A program made the translations under genes and the position numbers. Below, piece by piece: positions 16,342 to 25,325 of a stretch of 64,000 nucleotides of DNA. Origin of the DNA: Cellulophaga sp. HaHaR_3_176 (GTDB lineage: Bacteria > Bacteroidota > Bacteroidia > Flavobacteriales > Flavobacteriaceae); the NCBI RefSeq assembly GCF_019021925.1, contig NZ_CP058990.1:2382001-2446000 (forward strand), written 5' to 3'. The notes beneath the pieces were generated by a model. The model was not told the origin of the DNA and searched no databases. It saw only the letters and a program-made list of their open reading frames with translations. The number at the start of each line of letters is the position of its first letter. Position 1 is the first letter of the stretch.

Positions 16342-17850
16342 ATGAATCCCAAAGATCAATTCATAAAACATATAGAAGAAGGTTACACTACCAAAGGTGA
16401 TTTTATCACTATGGGTTCTGCTATTTTAGATGGCGAAACCATGACCAATTCTTTTGTAAAAATTCCTTTAAAAACCTTAAACAGGCATGGTTTAATAGCT
16501 GGTGCAACAGGTACAGGTAAAACAAAAACACTACAAGTACTTGCCGAAAACTTATCGAATAAAGGCATTCCTGTTTTACTAATGGATTTGAAAGGGGATT
16601 TAAGTGGATTGGCACAACCTAGCCCTGGACATGCTAAAATTGATGAAAGACACACAAAAATAGGCTTACCTTTTGAAGCCAGTAGCTTTCCTGTTGAAAT
16701 TCTGTCTCTATCAGAACAAAAGGGTGTTAAATTAAGAGCTACAATTTCTGAATTCGGCCCTATTTTATTATCAAGAATATTAGATTTATCTGAAACACAA
16801 GAAGGTATTGTTGCTGTAATTTTTAAATATTGTGATGATAATAAAATGCCACTTTTAGACTTAAAAGATTTTAAAAAAGTATTGCAATATGCTACTGAAG
16901 GCGGTAAAGAAGAATTCACAAAAAACTATGGTAGAATTAGCACAAGCTCAACAGGCACAATACTTAGAAAGGTAATTGAACTGGAACAACAAGGGGCTGA
17001 CTTATTTTTTGGAGAAAAATCTTTTGATGTAAACGATCTTACACGAATTGATGATAAAGGAAGAGGCTATATTAATATTTTAAGATTAACAGACATACAA
17101 GATAGACCTAAATTGTTTTCCACTTTTATGTTAAGTTTACTTGCTGAAATATATGATACATTCCCTGAACAAGGTGATAGCGATAGACCTGAACTGATTT
17201 TATTTATTGATGAAGCACATTTAATATTCAAAGAAGCATCAAAAGCATTATTAAATCAAATTGAAAGTATCGTAAAACTAATACGTTCTAAAGGTATCGG
17301 GCTATACTTTGTTACTCAAAACCCAACAGATGTTCCTAATGATGTGCTTTCTCAATTGGGGTTAAAAGTACAACATGCCTTACGAGCTTTTACTGCTAGA
17401 GATAGAAAAGCTATAAAATTAACAGCTGAAAATTATCCAGAATCTGAGTTTTATGACACCAAAGAAGTATTAACATCATTAGGTATTGGAGAAGCTTTAA
17501 TTTCTGCTTTAGATGAAAAAGGAAGACCTACCCCATTAGCTGCTACTATGCTTCGCGCACCTATGAGCCGTATGGATGTTTTATCAGACAATGAACTAAA
17601 TAATCTTATAGACTCTTCTAAATTGGTGAAAAAATATGGTGAAGTAATAGATCGTGAAAGCGCCTATGAAATTTTAACTAAAAAAATAGAAAAGGCTGAA
17701 GAAATTGCTGAAGAAGAAAGTAACAAATCAAAAACTTCTAGAGCAAAATCCACTCGAAAAAGTACTGCTCAAAACCCAATTATAAAAGTACTTACAAGTG
17801 CTACTTTTATTAGAGGTGTACTAGGTGTACTTAAAAAAGTAATGCGTTAA
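16342..17850 (+). CDS. HerA-like ATPase of the DUF853/YjgR type
   Basis: A 502-residue P-loop protein of the DUF853 family (E. coli YjgR-like, helicase HerA C-terminal domain). It has Walker A GATGTGKTKT (about 53-62), VLLMDLKGDLSGL just after, Walker B LILFIDEAHLIF, and the sensor-like YFVTQNPTDVPNDVLSQLGLKVQHALRAFTARD block that typifies the family. The C terminus carries a lysine- and serine-rich linker and a short basic tail. Some relatives move DNA, but no nuclease such as NurA is adjacent, so a role in DNA processing is unproven. Start is ATG 16342. Confidence 0.9.
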   Translation: MNPKDQFIKHIEEGYTTKGDFITMGSAILDGETMTNSFVKIPLKTLNRHGLIAGATGTGKTKTLQVLAENLSNKGIPVLLMDLKGDLSGLAQPSPGHAKIDERHTKIGLPFEASSFPVEILSLSEQKGVKLRATISEFGPILLSRILDLSETQEGIVAVIFKYCDDNKMPLLDLKDFKKVLQYATEGGKEEFTKNYGRISTSSTGTILRKVIELEQQGADLFFGEKSFDVNDLTRIDDKGRGYINILRLTDIQDRPKLFSTFMLSLLAEIYDTFPEQGDSDRPELILFIDEAHLIFKEASKALLNQIESIVKLIRSKGIGLYFVTQNPTDVPNDVLSQLGLKVQHALRAFTARDRKAIKLTAENYPESEFYDTKEVLTSLGIGEALISALDEKGRPTPLAATMLRAPMSRMDVLSDNELNNLIDSSKLVKKYGEVIDRESAYEILTKKIEKAEEIAEEESNKSKTSRAKSTRKSTAQNPIIKVLTSATFIRGVLGVLKKVMR

Positions 17851-17882
17851 AAACCAAAATATTAAAAATTGAAATTCTAAAA

Positions 17883-18503
17883 ATGAAAAAAATACTCTTT
17901 GTTGTCTGTATCGCAACGTCTTTACTATTTATTAATTGCGAAAAAGAGAACACTAAATTTAAAATTACAAAAGACGCTATTGGTAATTTGACAAAAGATT
18001 CGAAAATTTCTGAATTGGAAACTATTTACGCAAACGACTCTATTGTTGCAACTAATGGCTATCCTAAAAACAGAATGAATTACAATCTTAATTCTAATTT
18101 AAATGATACTTTAAACGCTGACACAAGTGTTATTAAAGATGATTTCGTTTATCAAAAAATTGAAATATTTGAGAAAGGTGGAACTCATTTATTAAGTTTA
18201 ACACCTTCAAAAGATACCGTACCTACAATCGAAAACATACGTATTTACGATGCTCGTTTTACGACTGAAAAAGGGATGACGATAAACAGCACTTTTAAAG
18301 ATCTTAAAGACAAGTATACGATTAAAAAAATAATTACTTCAATGAATAACGTAGTCATTATTTTAAAAGAAAATGGACTTTATTTTACGATTGATAAAAA
18401 AGAACTTCCTTCAAGTCTTCGTTATAATTCTAGTGTAAATATTGAAGCTGTTCAAATACCAGATGCTGCCAAAATAAAATACATGATGCTTGCTTGGGAA
18501 TAA
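17883..18503 (+). CDS. Small lipoprotein, possibly DUF1131-like
   Basis: 206 residues with a lipoprotein signal, MKKILFVVCIATSLLFINC, lipidated at C19, followed by the acidic stretch EKEN that in this phylum can direct lipoproteins to the cell surface. The body repeats a beta-rich pattern: FKITKDAIGNLTKDSKISELETIY, then FTTEKGMTINSTFKDLKDKY. This resembles two copies of a domain in which a parameter is compared with its expected set point, as in DUF1131 (YfeY) proteins, but the similarity is by eye only. It is 32 bases after the HerA-like gene. Function unknown. Confidence 0.75.
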   Translation: MKKILFVVCIATSLLFINCEKENTKFKITKDAIGNLTKDSKISELETIYANDSIVATNGYPKNRMNYNLNSNLNDTLNADTSVIKDDFVYQKIEIFEKGGTHLLSLTPSKDTVPTIENIRIYDARFTTEKGMTINSTFKDLKDKYTIKKIITSMNNVVIILKENGLYFTIDKKELPSSLRYNSSVNIEAVQIPDAAKIKYMMLAWE

Positions 18504-18631
18504 CTGATTATTCTTTAAATAGATAATTGAATTTTTATATCTTCTTTTTCATATTACAAAATATAACATAAAATTACTTTTTACAAAATCGTAAATAATA
18601 GTAATTTTAATAAAAAAGTAAGAAACAAAAA

Positions 18632-19030
18632 ATGACAGGAGTTAAAAACTTATCAGAGTTAATTAAAAACATGACTCCAGAACTGAATGATGGTATTTAT
18701 GTTTTTGCAACTGTAAAAAATATTAATACTATTGAACGTTCTAAAGCTATTTGTGAGTTCAAAGAAAAAGAAGGCACAACAGTTATAGTTGATCAAGAAT
18801 ACGCTGATAAATTAGGCCTAGCCTATAATTACACTGCAGCATGGATTACCTTAAAAATTCATTCATCATTAGACGCTGTTGGCTTAACCGCAGCATTTTC
18901 TAATAAATTAGCTGAAAGCAATATCAGTTGTAATGTTGTTGCTGGCTATTATCATGATCATATTTTTGTTGAAAAGAAAGATGCCAAGAAAGCTATAGCT
19001 GCTTTAAAAAAGTTTTCTATAGAGAAATAA
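18632..19030 (+). CDS. ACT-domain protein
   Basis: 132 residues that fit a tandem ACT architecture, as in the ACT_3/ACT_7 family: an N-terminal half with LNDGIYVFATVK and a C-terminal half with SSLDAVGLTAAFSNKLAESNISCNVVAGYYHDHIFV. The latter shows the small-molecule-binding ACT fold, including a VGLTAAFSNKLAE helix. ACT domains usually sense amino acids; no catalytic domain is present, so this may be a free-standing sensor. The family has been compared to the CASTOR arginine sensors of eukaryotes. Ligand unknown. Confidence 0.85.
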   Translation: MTGVKNLSELIKNMTPELNDGIYVFATVKNINTIERSKAICEFKEKEGTTVIVDQEYADKLGLAYNYTAAWITLKIHSSLDAVGLTAAFSNKLAESNISCNVVAGYYHDHIFVEKKDAKKAIAALKKFSIEK

Positions 19031-19053
19031 ATCTTAAAATAATAAACAATTGA

Positions 19054-19074
19054 TTTTTACTTTGTAAGTAAAAA
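19054..19074 (+). other. AT-rich hairpin after the ACT-domain gene
   Basis: TTTTTACTT and AAGTAAAAA pair around a TGT loop. There is no U-run behind it, so terminator activity is doubtful. It overlaps the region where a promoter for the epimerase-like gene would lie. Confidence 0.35.
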
Positions 19075-19106
19075 ATGATAATACCTACTTATTACTAGAA
19101 GAATAA

Positions 19107-20057
19107 ATGAAGATGAAAAATATGCATACGATACTAGGCGCGAATGGTATTATAGGGGAAGAACTAGCTAAAGAAATTAGAAAAAACTATTCTCAAAACA
19201 TTAAACTAGTTGGCAGAAACCCTAAAAAATCACATCAAGAAGATTTACTTTTTAGAGCAGACTTACTAAGCTTAGAAAATACTATCGAAGCACTACAAAA
19301 TACTGAAATTGCATATTTAACTGTAGGTTTACCGTATAACTCAGAAGTGTGGCTCCGAGACTGGGTGCTTGTTATAGATAACGTAATTAGAGCATGTAAT
19401 CATCATAAATGCAAACTAGTTTACTTTGACAACACCTATGCTTACCCACAAAATATAAAAGTTCAAAAAGAAACTTCACCACTTTCTTCTGATGGAAAAA
19501 AAGGAATTGGAAAAAAACTAGCTGCAGAAAGACTTTTAGAAGCTATTGAAAACAATGAAATTAATGCTGTAATATGCAGGGCTCCTGAATTTTATGGACC
19601 AGGAAAAACTAAAGGGTTTACAAACAACATGATTTTTGATGCTTTAAAAGAAAACAAAACAGCTAAAGTTTTTTTACGAGATGATGTTTTAAGAACTCTA
19701 ATATACACACCAGACGCAAGCAAAGCAATGGCATTAATTGCAAATACACCTGACGCCTATTCACAAACATGGCATTTACCTTGCGATGATAACCGTCTTA
19801 CTTCTAAACAATTTATAAAAGAAATTTCGAACCAATTAGGTCGAGATATAAAATATAAAGTCCTAAATTCTTTTTCACTAAAAATCGCCAGTTTTTTCAA
19901 CAAAACTATAAAAGAAACACAAGAGTTATTTCCTAGATATAAAATTGATAACATTTTCGATTCTTCAAAGTTTAAAAATCGTTTTCCTGATTTCAAAGTC
20001 ACTAGTTATCAAGATGGTATTTCAAACATTCTCAGTGATTTTAATTTGAAAAAATAA
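19107..20057 (+). CDS. NAD-dependent epimerase/dehydratase-like protein
   Basis: 316 residues of the extended SDR fold: nucleotide-binding loop ILGANGIIGEELA, then LTVGLP and VYFDNTYAY in place of the usual active-site strand. CRAPEFYGPG marks the extended SDR substrate domain. The catalytic YxxxK pair is not conserved: the lysine is probably in GKKLAAERLL but glycine stands at the tyrosine position. This is known for a subgroup of epimerase-like SDRs, so catalysis by the standard mechanism is uncertain. ATG 19107 is used; ATG 19113 is an alternative. Two tandem terminator-like hairpins follow. Confidence 0.82.
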   Translation: MKMKNMHTILGANGIIGEELAKEIRKNYSQNIKLVGRNPKKSHQEDLLFRADLLSLENTIEALQNTEIAYLTVGLPYNSEVWLRDWVLVIDNVIRACNHHKCKLVYFDNTYAYPQNIKVQKETSPLSSDGKKGIGKKLAAERLLEAIENNEINAVICRAPEFYGPGKTKGFTNNMIFDALKENKTAKVFLRDDVLRTLIYTPDASKAMALIANTPDAYSQTWHLPCDDNRLTSKQFIKEISNQLGRDIKYKVLNSFSLKIASFFNKTIKETQELFPRYKIDNIFDSSKFKNRFPDFKVTSYQDGISNILSDFNLKK

Positions 20058-20100
20058 ATTTATACAGATCGGGTTATACCAAACACCAGTCTAAACTAGA

Positions 20101-20127
20101 AAACCATAGCTCCGCTATGGTTTTTTT
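20101..20127 (+). terminator. Intrinsic terminator of the epimerase-like gene
   Basis: AAACCATAGC and GCTATGGTTT form a 10-bp stem with a TCC loop, followed by a run of seven T. It lies 43 bases after the stop codon. Confidence 0.88.
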
Positions 20128-20160
20128 ATATAATAATTAAAAAATCGCCTTATAAATATG

Positions 20161-20186
20161 AAAACCATAGAAATTGTATGGTTTTT
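20161..20186 (+). terminator. Second terminator-like hairpin with the same stem
   Basis: AAAACCATA and TATGGTTTT (arms 20161-20169 and 20177-20185) pair around GAAATTG. The stem repeats most of the first hairpin, so the two look like a duplication or a backup terminator. The 20057-20450 spacer also holds the palindrome CAAATATATTTG (20210-20221) and the composite hairpin described separately. Confidence 0.6.
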
Positions 20187-20311
20187 ATATAGTTACCTTT
20201 CAATATATTCAAATATATTTGATGATAATTGCAAACGAAAAGCCTTTTTCCCATAAAAATAATAAACGGACTTAGTTAATTAGTTTAGTTACATTTCAAA
20301 TTTTTGTTATT

Positions 20312-20379
20312 AAAACTATTGTGAACCAGTATACTTATTATCTTCAAAAATAATAGTATCTGTTATTTACAATAGTTTT
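20312..20379 (+). other. 68-base composite hairpin upstream of the alpha/beta hydrolase gene
   Basis: The outer arms AAAACTATTGT (20312-20322) and ACAATAGTTTT (20369-20379) are perfectly complementary over 11 bp. Inside them ATACTTATTAT (20331-20341) pairs with ATAATAGTAT (20350-20359) with one bulged T, and CAG/CTG can extend the inner stem. A U-rich stretch follows on the plus strand (to about 20387). It may be a terminator, an mRNA leader, a small RNA end or a miniature inverted-repeat element. Confidence 0.55.
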
Positions 20380-20436
20380 TATTTTTTAAACTTATCATTT
20401 TTATTATTTTTAAAATAGTGTTCTCAAAAAGTCCCT

Positions 20437-20444
20437 TACTTTTG
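20437..20444 (+). promoter_or_regulatory. -7 promoter box of the alpha/beta hydrolase gene
   Basis: TACTTTTG matches TAnnTTTG and ends only 6 bases before ATG 20451. Transcription would start at or next to the start codon, which implies a leaderless mRNA. It also rules out the upstream GTG at 20418 as the start. Confidence 0.6.
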
Positions 20445-20450
20445 CTATAC

Positions 20451-21290
20451 ATGAAAAAAATAATTAACAAATATATTCCTCTTGTTTACGGCAGTTATTT
20501 TAACTCCTTAGCCTATTTTTCGAGCGAAAAAGCTGCAAAAAAAGCGTTCGCTTTATTTTGCACTCCTAGAAAAGGAAAAATCTTAGAGCATCAAAAAGAG
20601 TTTTTAGATAACGCTAAGAGTAACACTATAAAAGTTAATAATTTAGAGCTTCAAATGTACCATTGGAAAGGTACTAAAGATACTATATTACTAATACATG
20701 GTTGGGAAAGCAATGTATTTAGATGGAGAAATTTAATCAACTTTCTTGTAAAAGAAGATTATAATATAATAGCTTTCGATGCCCCTGGACATGGATATTC
20801 TGAAGGAAAAATACTAAATGTTCCTCTTTACACCATTTGTGCAAATGAAATTATTGAAACTTATAATCCGAAATATATTATTGGTCATTCACTTGGTGGA
20901 ATGACATCAATGTATAGCCAATACAAAAAACCTTCTGAATCTATTCAAAAAATAATTTCATTAGGTTCGCCCTCAGAATTATCTGAAATTATGGGGCACT
21001 ACAAAAGTCTTTTAAAATTAAACAGTTCTGTTATGCTTAGCTTAGATAGCTATTTTAAAAAAACATTTAACTTTAATATTGATGAGTTTTCGATATCAAA
21101 ATATGCTGCGAAATTTACAAAAAAAGGACTTTTAGTTCATGATAAATTCGATTTAATAGCTCCTTATAGTGCTGCTACAAAAATACATCAAAATTGGAGC
21201 AATAGCACTTTAATAACAACTGAAGGATTAGGACATTCATTACATCAAGATGATGTAAACAACCAAATTATTGCCTTTTTAAAATCTTAA
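20451..21290 (+). CDS. Alpha/beta-fold hydrolase
   Basis: 279 residues from ATG 20451, chosen because a promoter -7 box overlaps the longer reading frame from GTG 20418. The fold shows the oxyanion strand [19 protein letters not shown] and [11 protein letters not shown]. The nucleophile elbow is [13 protein letters not shown], a GHSLGG motif with nucleophilic serine. The acid is probably in [13 protein letters not shown], and the histidine in [12 protein letters not shown]. It is thus a complete serine hydrolase triad, perhaps an esterase or lipase; the substrate is unknown. The VOC gene follows after 8 bases. Confidence 0.9.
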   Translation: MKKIINKYIPLVYGSYFNSLAYFSSEKAAKKAFALFCTPRKGKILEHQKEFLDNAKSNTIKVNNLELQMYHWKGTKDTILLIHGWESNVFRWRNLINFLVKEDYNIIAFDAPGHGYSEGKILNVPLYTICANEIIETYNPKYIIGHSLGGMTSMYSQYKKPSESIQKIISLGSPSELSEIMGHYKSLLKLNSSVMLSLDSYFKKTFNFNIDEFSISKYAAKFTKKGLLVHDKFDLIAPYSAATKIHQNWSNSTLITTEGLGHSLHQDDVNNQIIAFLKS

Positions 21291-21298
21291 AAAATAAA

Positions 21299-21724
21299 AT
21301 GAATACTGTAACTCCTTTCCACATAGCAATACCTGTTCACAATCTTGATGAATGTAGAATATTTTACAGAGAAGTTTTAAATTGTGAAGAAGGAAGAAGT
21401 AGCGATTATTGGGTTGATTTTAATTTATTCGGCCATCAACTAGTAATTCATTACAAACCAAAAGCAGAAACAGATACTTTACACCATAACCCTGTAGACG
21501 GACATGCAGTTCCTGTTCCTCATTATGGTGTAATTTTACCTTGGGAGACTTTTCATGATTTCTCAGAGAAACTAACATCGAAGGGAATCAAGTTCGTTAT
21601 AGAGCCTTATATTAGATTTAAAGGAGATGTTGGTGAACAGGCTACAATGTTTTTCTTAGACCCTGCAGGCAATGCTTTAGAATTTAAATCTTTTAAAGAT
21701 ATGAACCAATTGTTTGCTAAGTAA
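21299..21724 (+). CDS. VOC-family protein (glyoxalase/dioxygenase superfamily)
   Basis: 141 residues with two beta-alpha-beta-beta-beta units of the vicinal oxygen chelate fold. The first begins [26 protein letters not shown] and the second is around [18 protein letters not shown], ending in [15 protein letters not shown]. Histidines at the unit starts and the glutamate of ALEFK are the usual metal ligands. It is probably an isomerase, lyase or dioxygenase acting with the neighbouring hydrolase; the reaction is unknown. Its stop codon abuts the stop of the convergent kinase gene. Confidence 0.88.
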   Translation: MNTVTPFHIAIPVHNLDECRIFYREVLNCEEGRSSDYWVDFNLFGHQLVIHYKPKAETDTLHHNPVDGHAVPVPHYGVILPWETFHDFSEKLTSKGIKFVIEPYIRFKGDVGEQATMFFLDPAGNALEFKSFKDMNQLFAK

Positions 21725-22786
21725 TTAAGATTTAAATGCAATGGTAAACGTAGCCCCTTTATTTATTTGACTATCAACAGTTATAGTCCCTCCTAAATTT
21801 GTAATATGACTATTAACTAAATACAAGCCAACACCTTTACTATCGTTATTATTATGGAATTTTTGATGTAAATTAAATATTTTCTCGCCTACTAAATCCA
21901 TATTAAAGCCTAAACCATTATCCGTAAATATTAGTTTTTTAATATTTTCTTCTATTTTAGTCTTAATAGTAACCTTAGGATTTACACCTGGCTTACTATA
22001 TTTAATGGAGTTAGTTATTAAATTTAAGAAAATACTTTCTAAATACGATCTATTAAAAGATATGCTTTTTAATTCAGAAAAATCTACTTCAAATTCAATT
22101 TTAGAGTCCTGAATTAAAGCAAATATTGATGTTTGAACTTTTTTTAATGATGAAGCAAAACCAACTTTTTCTAAACGAGTTTCCACAACATCTTTTTCAA
22201 TTTCATCTATATATGTATCTAATGATTTTTTAAGATTATTAGATGATTTTTTAATCAAATTTACAATTTGTATCATCTGAGGATCAACTAATTTTGTTGC
22301 GTCAAGTAAGTTACACAACGTAAGTAAATTATTAATAGGTGATCTTAAATCGTGGGAAGTTTTAAAGTTTAACGTCTTTAATTCTTGATTTTTCTTATCA
22401 AGAGTTAAAAGATAATTTCGCCTTTCTTCTTCAATTTTTTTCTCATGTGATATGTCTTTAGCAGTAACATACATGAGGTTTTCTTCTACTAAAGGTATTG
22501 CGTTCCAGTGCAACCAAATAATCTCGCCTGTTTTGGAAACATAGCGACTTTCAAGATTAACAATTGGTATATTCTCAGATAAGCTCTTTAAAGATGATAG
22601 CATTAGATGTTTATCATCAACATGAACCAAATCTATAATTTGAGTTGCATATAAAACATCTTCAGAGTATTGTAGCAAGTTTACAAAAGAAGGATTTAAT
22701 TTTTTAAAATATCCATCAAAACCAGCAATACAAAGAAAATCTAAAGAAGTCTCAAAAAAAGGCTTCAACTCTAAATTAAGGTTCAT
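21725..22786 (-). CDS. PAS-domain sensor histidine kinase (orphan)
   Basis: 353 residues, soluble. An N-terminal PAS domain (about 8-115) ends with the PAC stretch MYVTAKDISHEKKIEEE. It is followed by a coiled-coil linker and HisKA with phosphoacceptor H145 in FKTSHDLRSPINNLL. HATPase_c follows, with N box NLITNSIKYS, G1 TDNGLGF and G2 KGVGLYLVNSH. A response regulator is not adjacent. It resembles the other kinase in this window in layout but not closely in sequence. Confidence 0.9.
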   Translation of the reverse strand: MNLNLELKPFFETSLDFLCIAGFDGYFKKLNPSFVNLLQYSEDVLYATQIIDLVHVDDKHLMLSSLKSLSENIPIVNLESRYVSKTGEIIWLHWNAIPLVEENLMYVTAKDISHEKKIEEERRNYLLTLDKKNQELKTLNFKTSHDLRSPINNLLTLCNLLDATKLVDPQMIQIVNLIKKSSNNLKKSLDTYIDEIEKDVVETRLEKVGFASSLKKVQTSIFALIQDSKIEFEVDFSELKSISFNRSYLESIFLNLITNSIKYSKPGVNPKVTIKTKIEENIKKLIFTDNGLGFNMDLVGEKIFNLHQKFHNNNDSKGVGLYLVNSHITNLGGTITVDSQINKGATFTIAFKS

Positions 22787-22851
22787 TTATGTAGTAGTTA
22801 ACGACACTAAAATAAACGAAAAAATTTAATCTAGCAAACTAAAATGCTAAT

Positions 22852-23739
22852 CTACTGCTTTTTAGCTCTATGCCTATCTCTTGCTAATAGAGTATTTTTA
22901 AGCAACATTGCAATAGTCATTGGCCCTACACCACCAGGTACAGGTGTTATGAACGAAGCTTTTTTACTTACATTTTCGAAGTCAACATCACCCGTAATAT
23001 AATATCCTTTTTCTTTAGTATCATCAGCAACACGAGTAATACCCACATCAATAATTACAGCACCCTCCTTTACCATTTCAGCTTTTAAAAATTTAGGCAC
23101 GCCCAAAGCAGAAATAACTATATCTGCCTGAGATATTATTTGAGTAATATTTTTTGTGTGACTATGTGTCAATGTTACTGTAGAATTTCCTGGCCAACCT
23201 TTACGCCCCATTAAAATACTCATAGGTCTGCCGACTATATGGCTTCGACCGATAACAACAGTATGTTTTCCTTTAGTTTCAACTTTATAACGCTCTAAAA
23301 GCTCTAAAATACCAAAAGGAGTTGCTGGTATAAATGTGCTCATATCTAAAGCCATTTTTCCAAAATTCATCGGATGAAAGCCGTCAACATCTTTATCAGG
23401 GTCTACCGCTAATAATACTTTTTGGGTATCAATTTGCGGAGGCAATGGTAATTGCACTATAAAGCCATCTATATCATCATTTTCATTTAGTTCTTTTATT
23501 TTTCTTAAAAGTTCTAATTCTGATGTTGTACTTGGTAATTGAATTAAAGTAGACTCAAAACCTATTTTCTCACAAGATTTAACTTTACTACCAACATAGG
23601 TTAAACTAGCCCCATCGTTGCCCACAAGTACTGCCGCTAAATGAGGAACTTTTTCTCCTCGCTCGCGCATTTTCGTTACTTGTTCAGTTATTTCTTCTTT
23701 TATCTGATTTGATATTTTTCTACCGTCTAATAATTCCAT
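22852..23739 (-). CDS. folD: Bifunctional methylenetetrahydrofolate dehydrogenase/cyclohydrolase FolD
   Basis: FolD interconverts 5,10-methylene- and 10-formyl-tetrahydrofolate, supplying one-carbon units for purines and formyl-Met-tRNA. The 295-residue protein has the two family signatures: YVGSKVKSCEKIGFES near 49 with the catalytic lysine of the Y...K pair, and DGFIVQLPLPPQI. The NADP-binding part has VVIGRSHIVGRPMSILM and TPVPGGVGPMTIAMLL. Start ATG 23739. It is downstream of ffh by 81 bases and may share its transcript. Confidence 0.96.
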   Translation of the reverse strand: MELLDGRKISNQIKEEITEQVTKMRERGEKVPHLAAVLVGNDGASLTYVGSKVKSCEKIGFESTLIQLPSTTSELELLRKIKELNENDDIDGFIVQLPLPPQIDTQKVLLAVDPDKDVDGFHPMNFGKMALDMSTFIPATPFGILELLERYKVETKGKHTVVIGRSHIVGRPMSILMGRKGWPGNSTVTLTHSHTKNITQIISQADIVISALGVPKFLKAEMVKEGAVIIDVGITRVADDTKEKGYYITGDVDFENVSKKASFITPVPGGVGPMTIAMLLKNTLLARDRHRAKKQ

Positions 23740-23820
23740 TTTTGTGGCTAGTATTATATCCTTGTTTAAATTAAGGTAAATTGTTTATTGTGTGAAAACT
23801 ATATGATTGAAAACTTAAAT

Positions 23821-25158
23821 TTATTTCATGCCTTTCATAGCTCCCATCATTTGCATCATTTTTTTACCGCCACCGCCTTGCATCATTTTCATCATCTTAC
23901 TCATTTGATCAAATTGCTTTAGTAACTGGTTTACTTCTTGTATTGTTCTACCACTACCCTTTGCAATTCTCTTTTTTCTACTAGAATCTAGTTTTGCAGG
24001 TGTAGATCTTTCTAATGGAGTCATCGAATGAATAATAGCTTCAACATGTTTAAAAGCATCATCATCAATATCTAAACCTTTTAATGCTTTACCAGCACCT
24101 GGAATCATTCCCATAAGGTCTTTAATATTACCCATTTTTTTAATTTGTTGAATCTGACTTAAAAAGTCATCAAAACCAAATTGATTTTTGGCAATCTTCT
24201 TTTGAATTTTTCTACTCTCCTCTTCATCGAATTGCTCTTGAGCTCTTTCAACTAATGAAACAACATCTCCCATTCCAAGGATACGTTCTGCCATACGAGA
24301 TGGATAGAAAACATCAATAGCCTCCATTTTCTCTCCTGTACCAATAAATTTAATAGGCTTATCTACAACAGATTTAATAGAAATTGCTGCACCACCTCGA
24401 GTATCTCCATCTAATTTTGTTAAGATAACCCCATCAAAATTCAATATCTCGTTAAAGGCCTTCGCTGTATTAACGGCATCTTGCCCTGTCATTGCATCAA
24501 CAACAAACAATGTTTCTTGTGGCTGGATAGCTTTGTGAACGTTTGCAATTTCGTTCATCATTTGCTCATCTACAGCTAAACGACCCGCCGTATCAATAAT
24601 TACAACATTATATCCATTTTCTTTAGCGTATTTTATACCTGCCTGAGAAATTGCAACTGGGTCTGTATTTCCTCTATCTGAATATACCTCAACACCAATT
24701 TGATCTCCAACTACATGTAATTGATCAATAGCTGCTGGTCTGTAAACATCACAGGCAACCAATAAAGGGTTTTTAGCTTTCTTAGTTTTTAAAAAATTTG
24801 CTAATTTACCAGAAAAGGTAGTTTTACCTGAACCTTGTAAACCAGACATTAAAATAACAGATGGTGTGCCTGATAAGTTGATACCTTCTGCATCGCCACC
24901 CATTAATTCTGTTAACTCATCTTTAACCAATTTAACCATTAACTGGCCTGGCTGAAGAGAAGTCAATACATCTTGACCGAGTGCTTTTTCTTTTACTCTG
25001 TTGGTAAACTCTTTTGCAATTTTAAAGTTAACATCGGCATCTAATAAAGCTCTCCTAACTTCCTTTAAAGTTTCTGCAACATTAATTTCTGTAATCTGTC
25101 CATGTCCTTTTAGAACATGTAACGCTTTATCTAGCTTTTCACTTAAATTATCAAACAT
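23821..25158 (-). CDS. ffh: Signal recognition particle GTPase Ffh
   Basis: Ffh binds signal sequences on nascent chains and delivers ribosomes to FtsY and SecYEG at the membrane. The 445-residue protein has an N domain. The G domain follows with G1 GLQGSGKTTFSGKLA, DVYRPAAIDQL, DTAGRL and TKLDGDTRGGAA. The M domain ends in the methionine-rich signal-binding region (MSKMMKMMQGGGGKKMMQMM). A -7 promoter box lies 25 bases upstream of ATG 25158. Confidence 0.97.
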   Translation of the reverse strand: MFDNLSEKLDKALHVLKGHGQITEINVAETLKEVRRALLDADVNFKIAKEFTNRVKEKALGQDVLTSLQPGQLMVKLVKDELTELMGGDAEGINLSGTPSVILMSGLQGSGKTTFSGKLANFLKTKKAKNPLLVACDVYRPAAIDQLHVVGDQIGVEVYSDRGNTDPVAISQAGIKYAKENGYNVVIIDTAGRLAVDEQMMNEIANVHKAIQPQETLFVVDAMTGQDAVNTAKAFNEILNFDGVILTKLDGDTRGGAAISIKSVVDKPIKFIGTGEKMEAIDVFYPSRMAERILGMGDVVSLVERAQEQFDEEESRKIQKKIAKNQFGFDDFLSQIQQIKKMGNIKDLMGMIPGAGKALKGLDIDDDAFKHVEAIIHSMTPLERSTPAKLDSSRKKRIAKGSGRTIQEVNQLLKQFDQMSKMMKMMQGGGGKKMMQMMGAMKGMK

Positions 25159-25183
25159 AGTAATACTGTATTATCAAGATTTG

Positions 25184-25191
25184 CAAATTTA
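25184..25191 (-). promoter_or_regulatory. -7 promoter box of ffh
   Basis: TAAATTTG on the coding strand matches TAnnTTTG, ending 25 bases before the ffh start codon. No TTG -33 element at standard spacing was found. Confidence 0.55.
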
Positions 25192-25325
25192 ATAATAACA
25201 ACGGGAAGTCTGAAGTTTGATTGAAGATTTTAATGATAAAAAACAGCAAACTTTAAAAAGTTGATTATTTATTCGTATTTGCATACACTAATTTTCATTT
25301 TTTACCTTAAATATTCAAGTAAATT

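Noticed and set aside
16383..16919. 178-codon open frame antisense to the HerA-like ATPase
   Set aside because: It lies wholly opposite a gene with clear Walker motifs and has serine- and proline-rich, low-complexity content with no family resemblance; a mirror of codon usage in the real gene.
20101..20387. CRISPR array or tRNA in the hairpin-rich spacer
   Set aside because: Only two copies of an AAACCATA stem occur, with U-runs rather than uniform spacers, and no cloverleaf could be folded.
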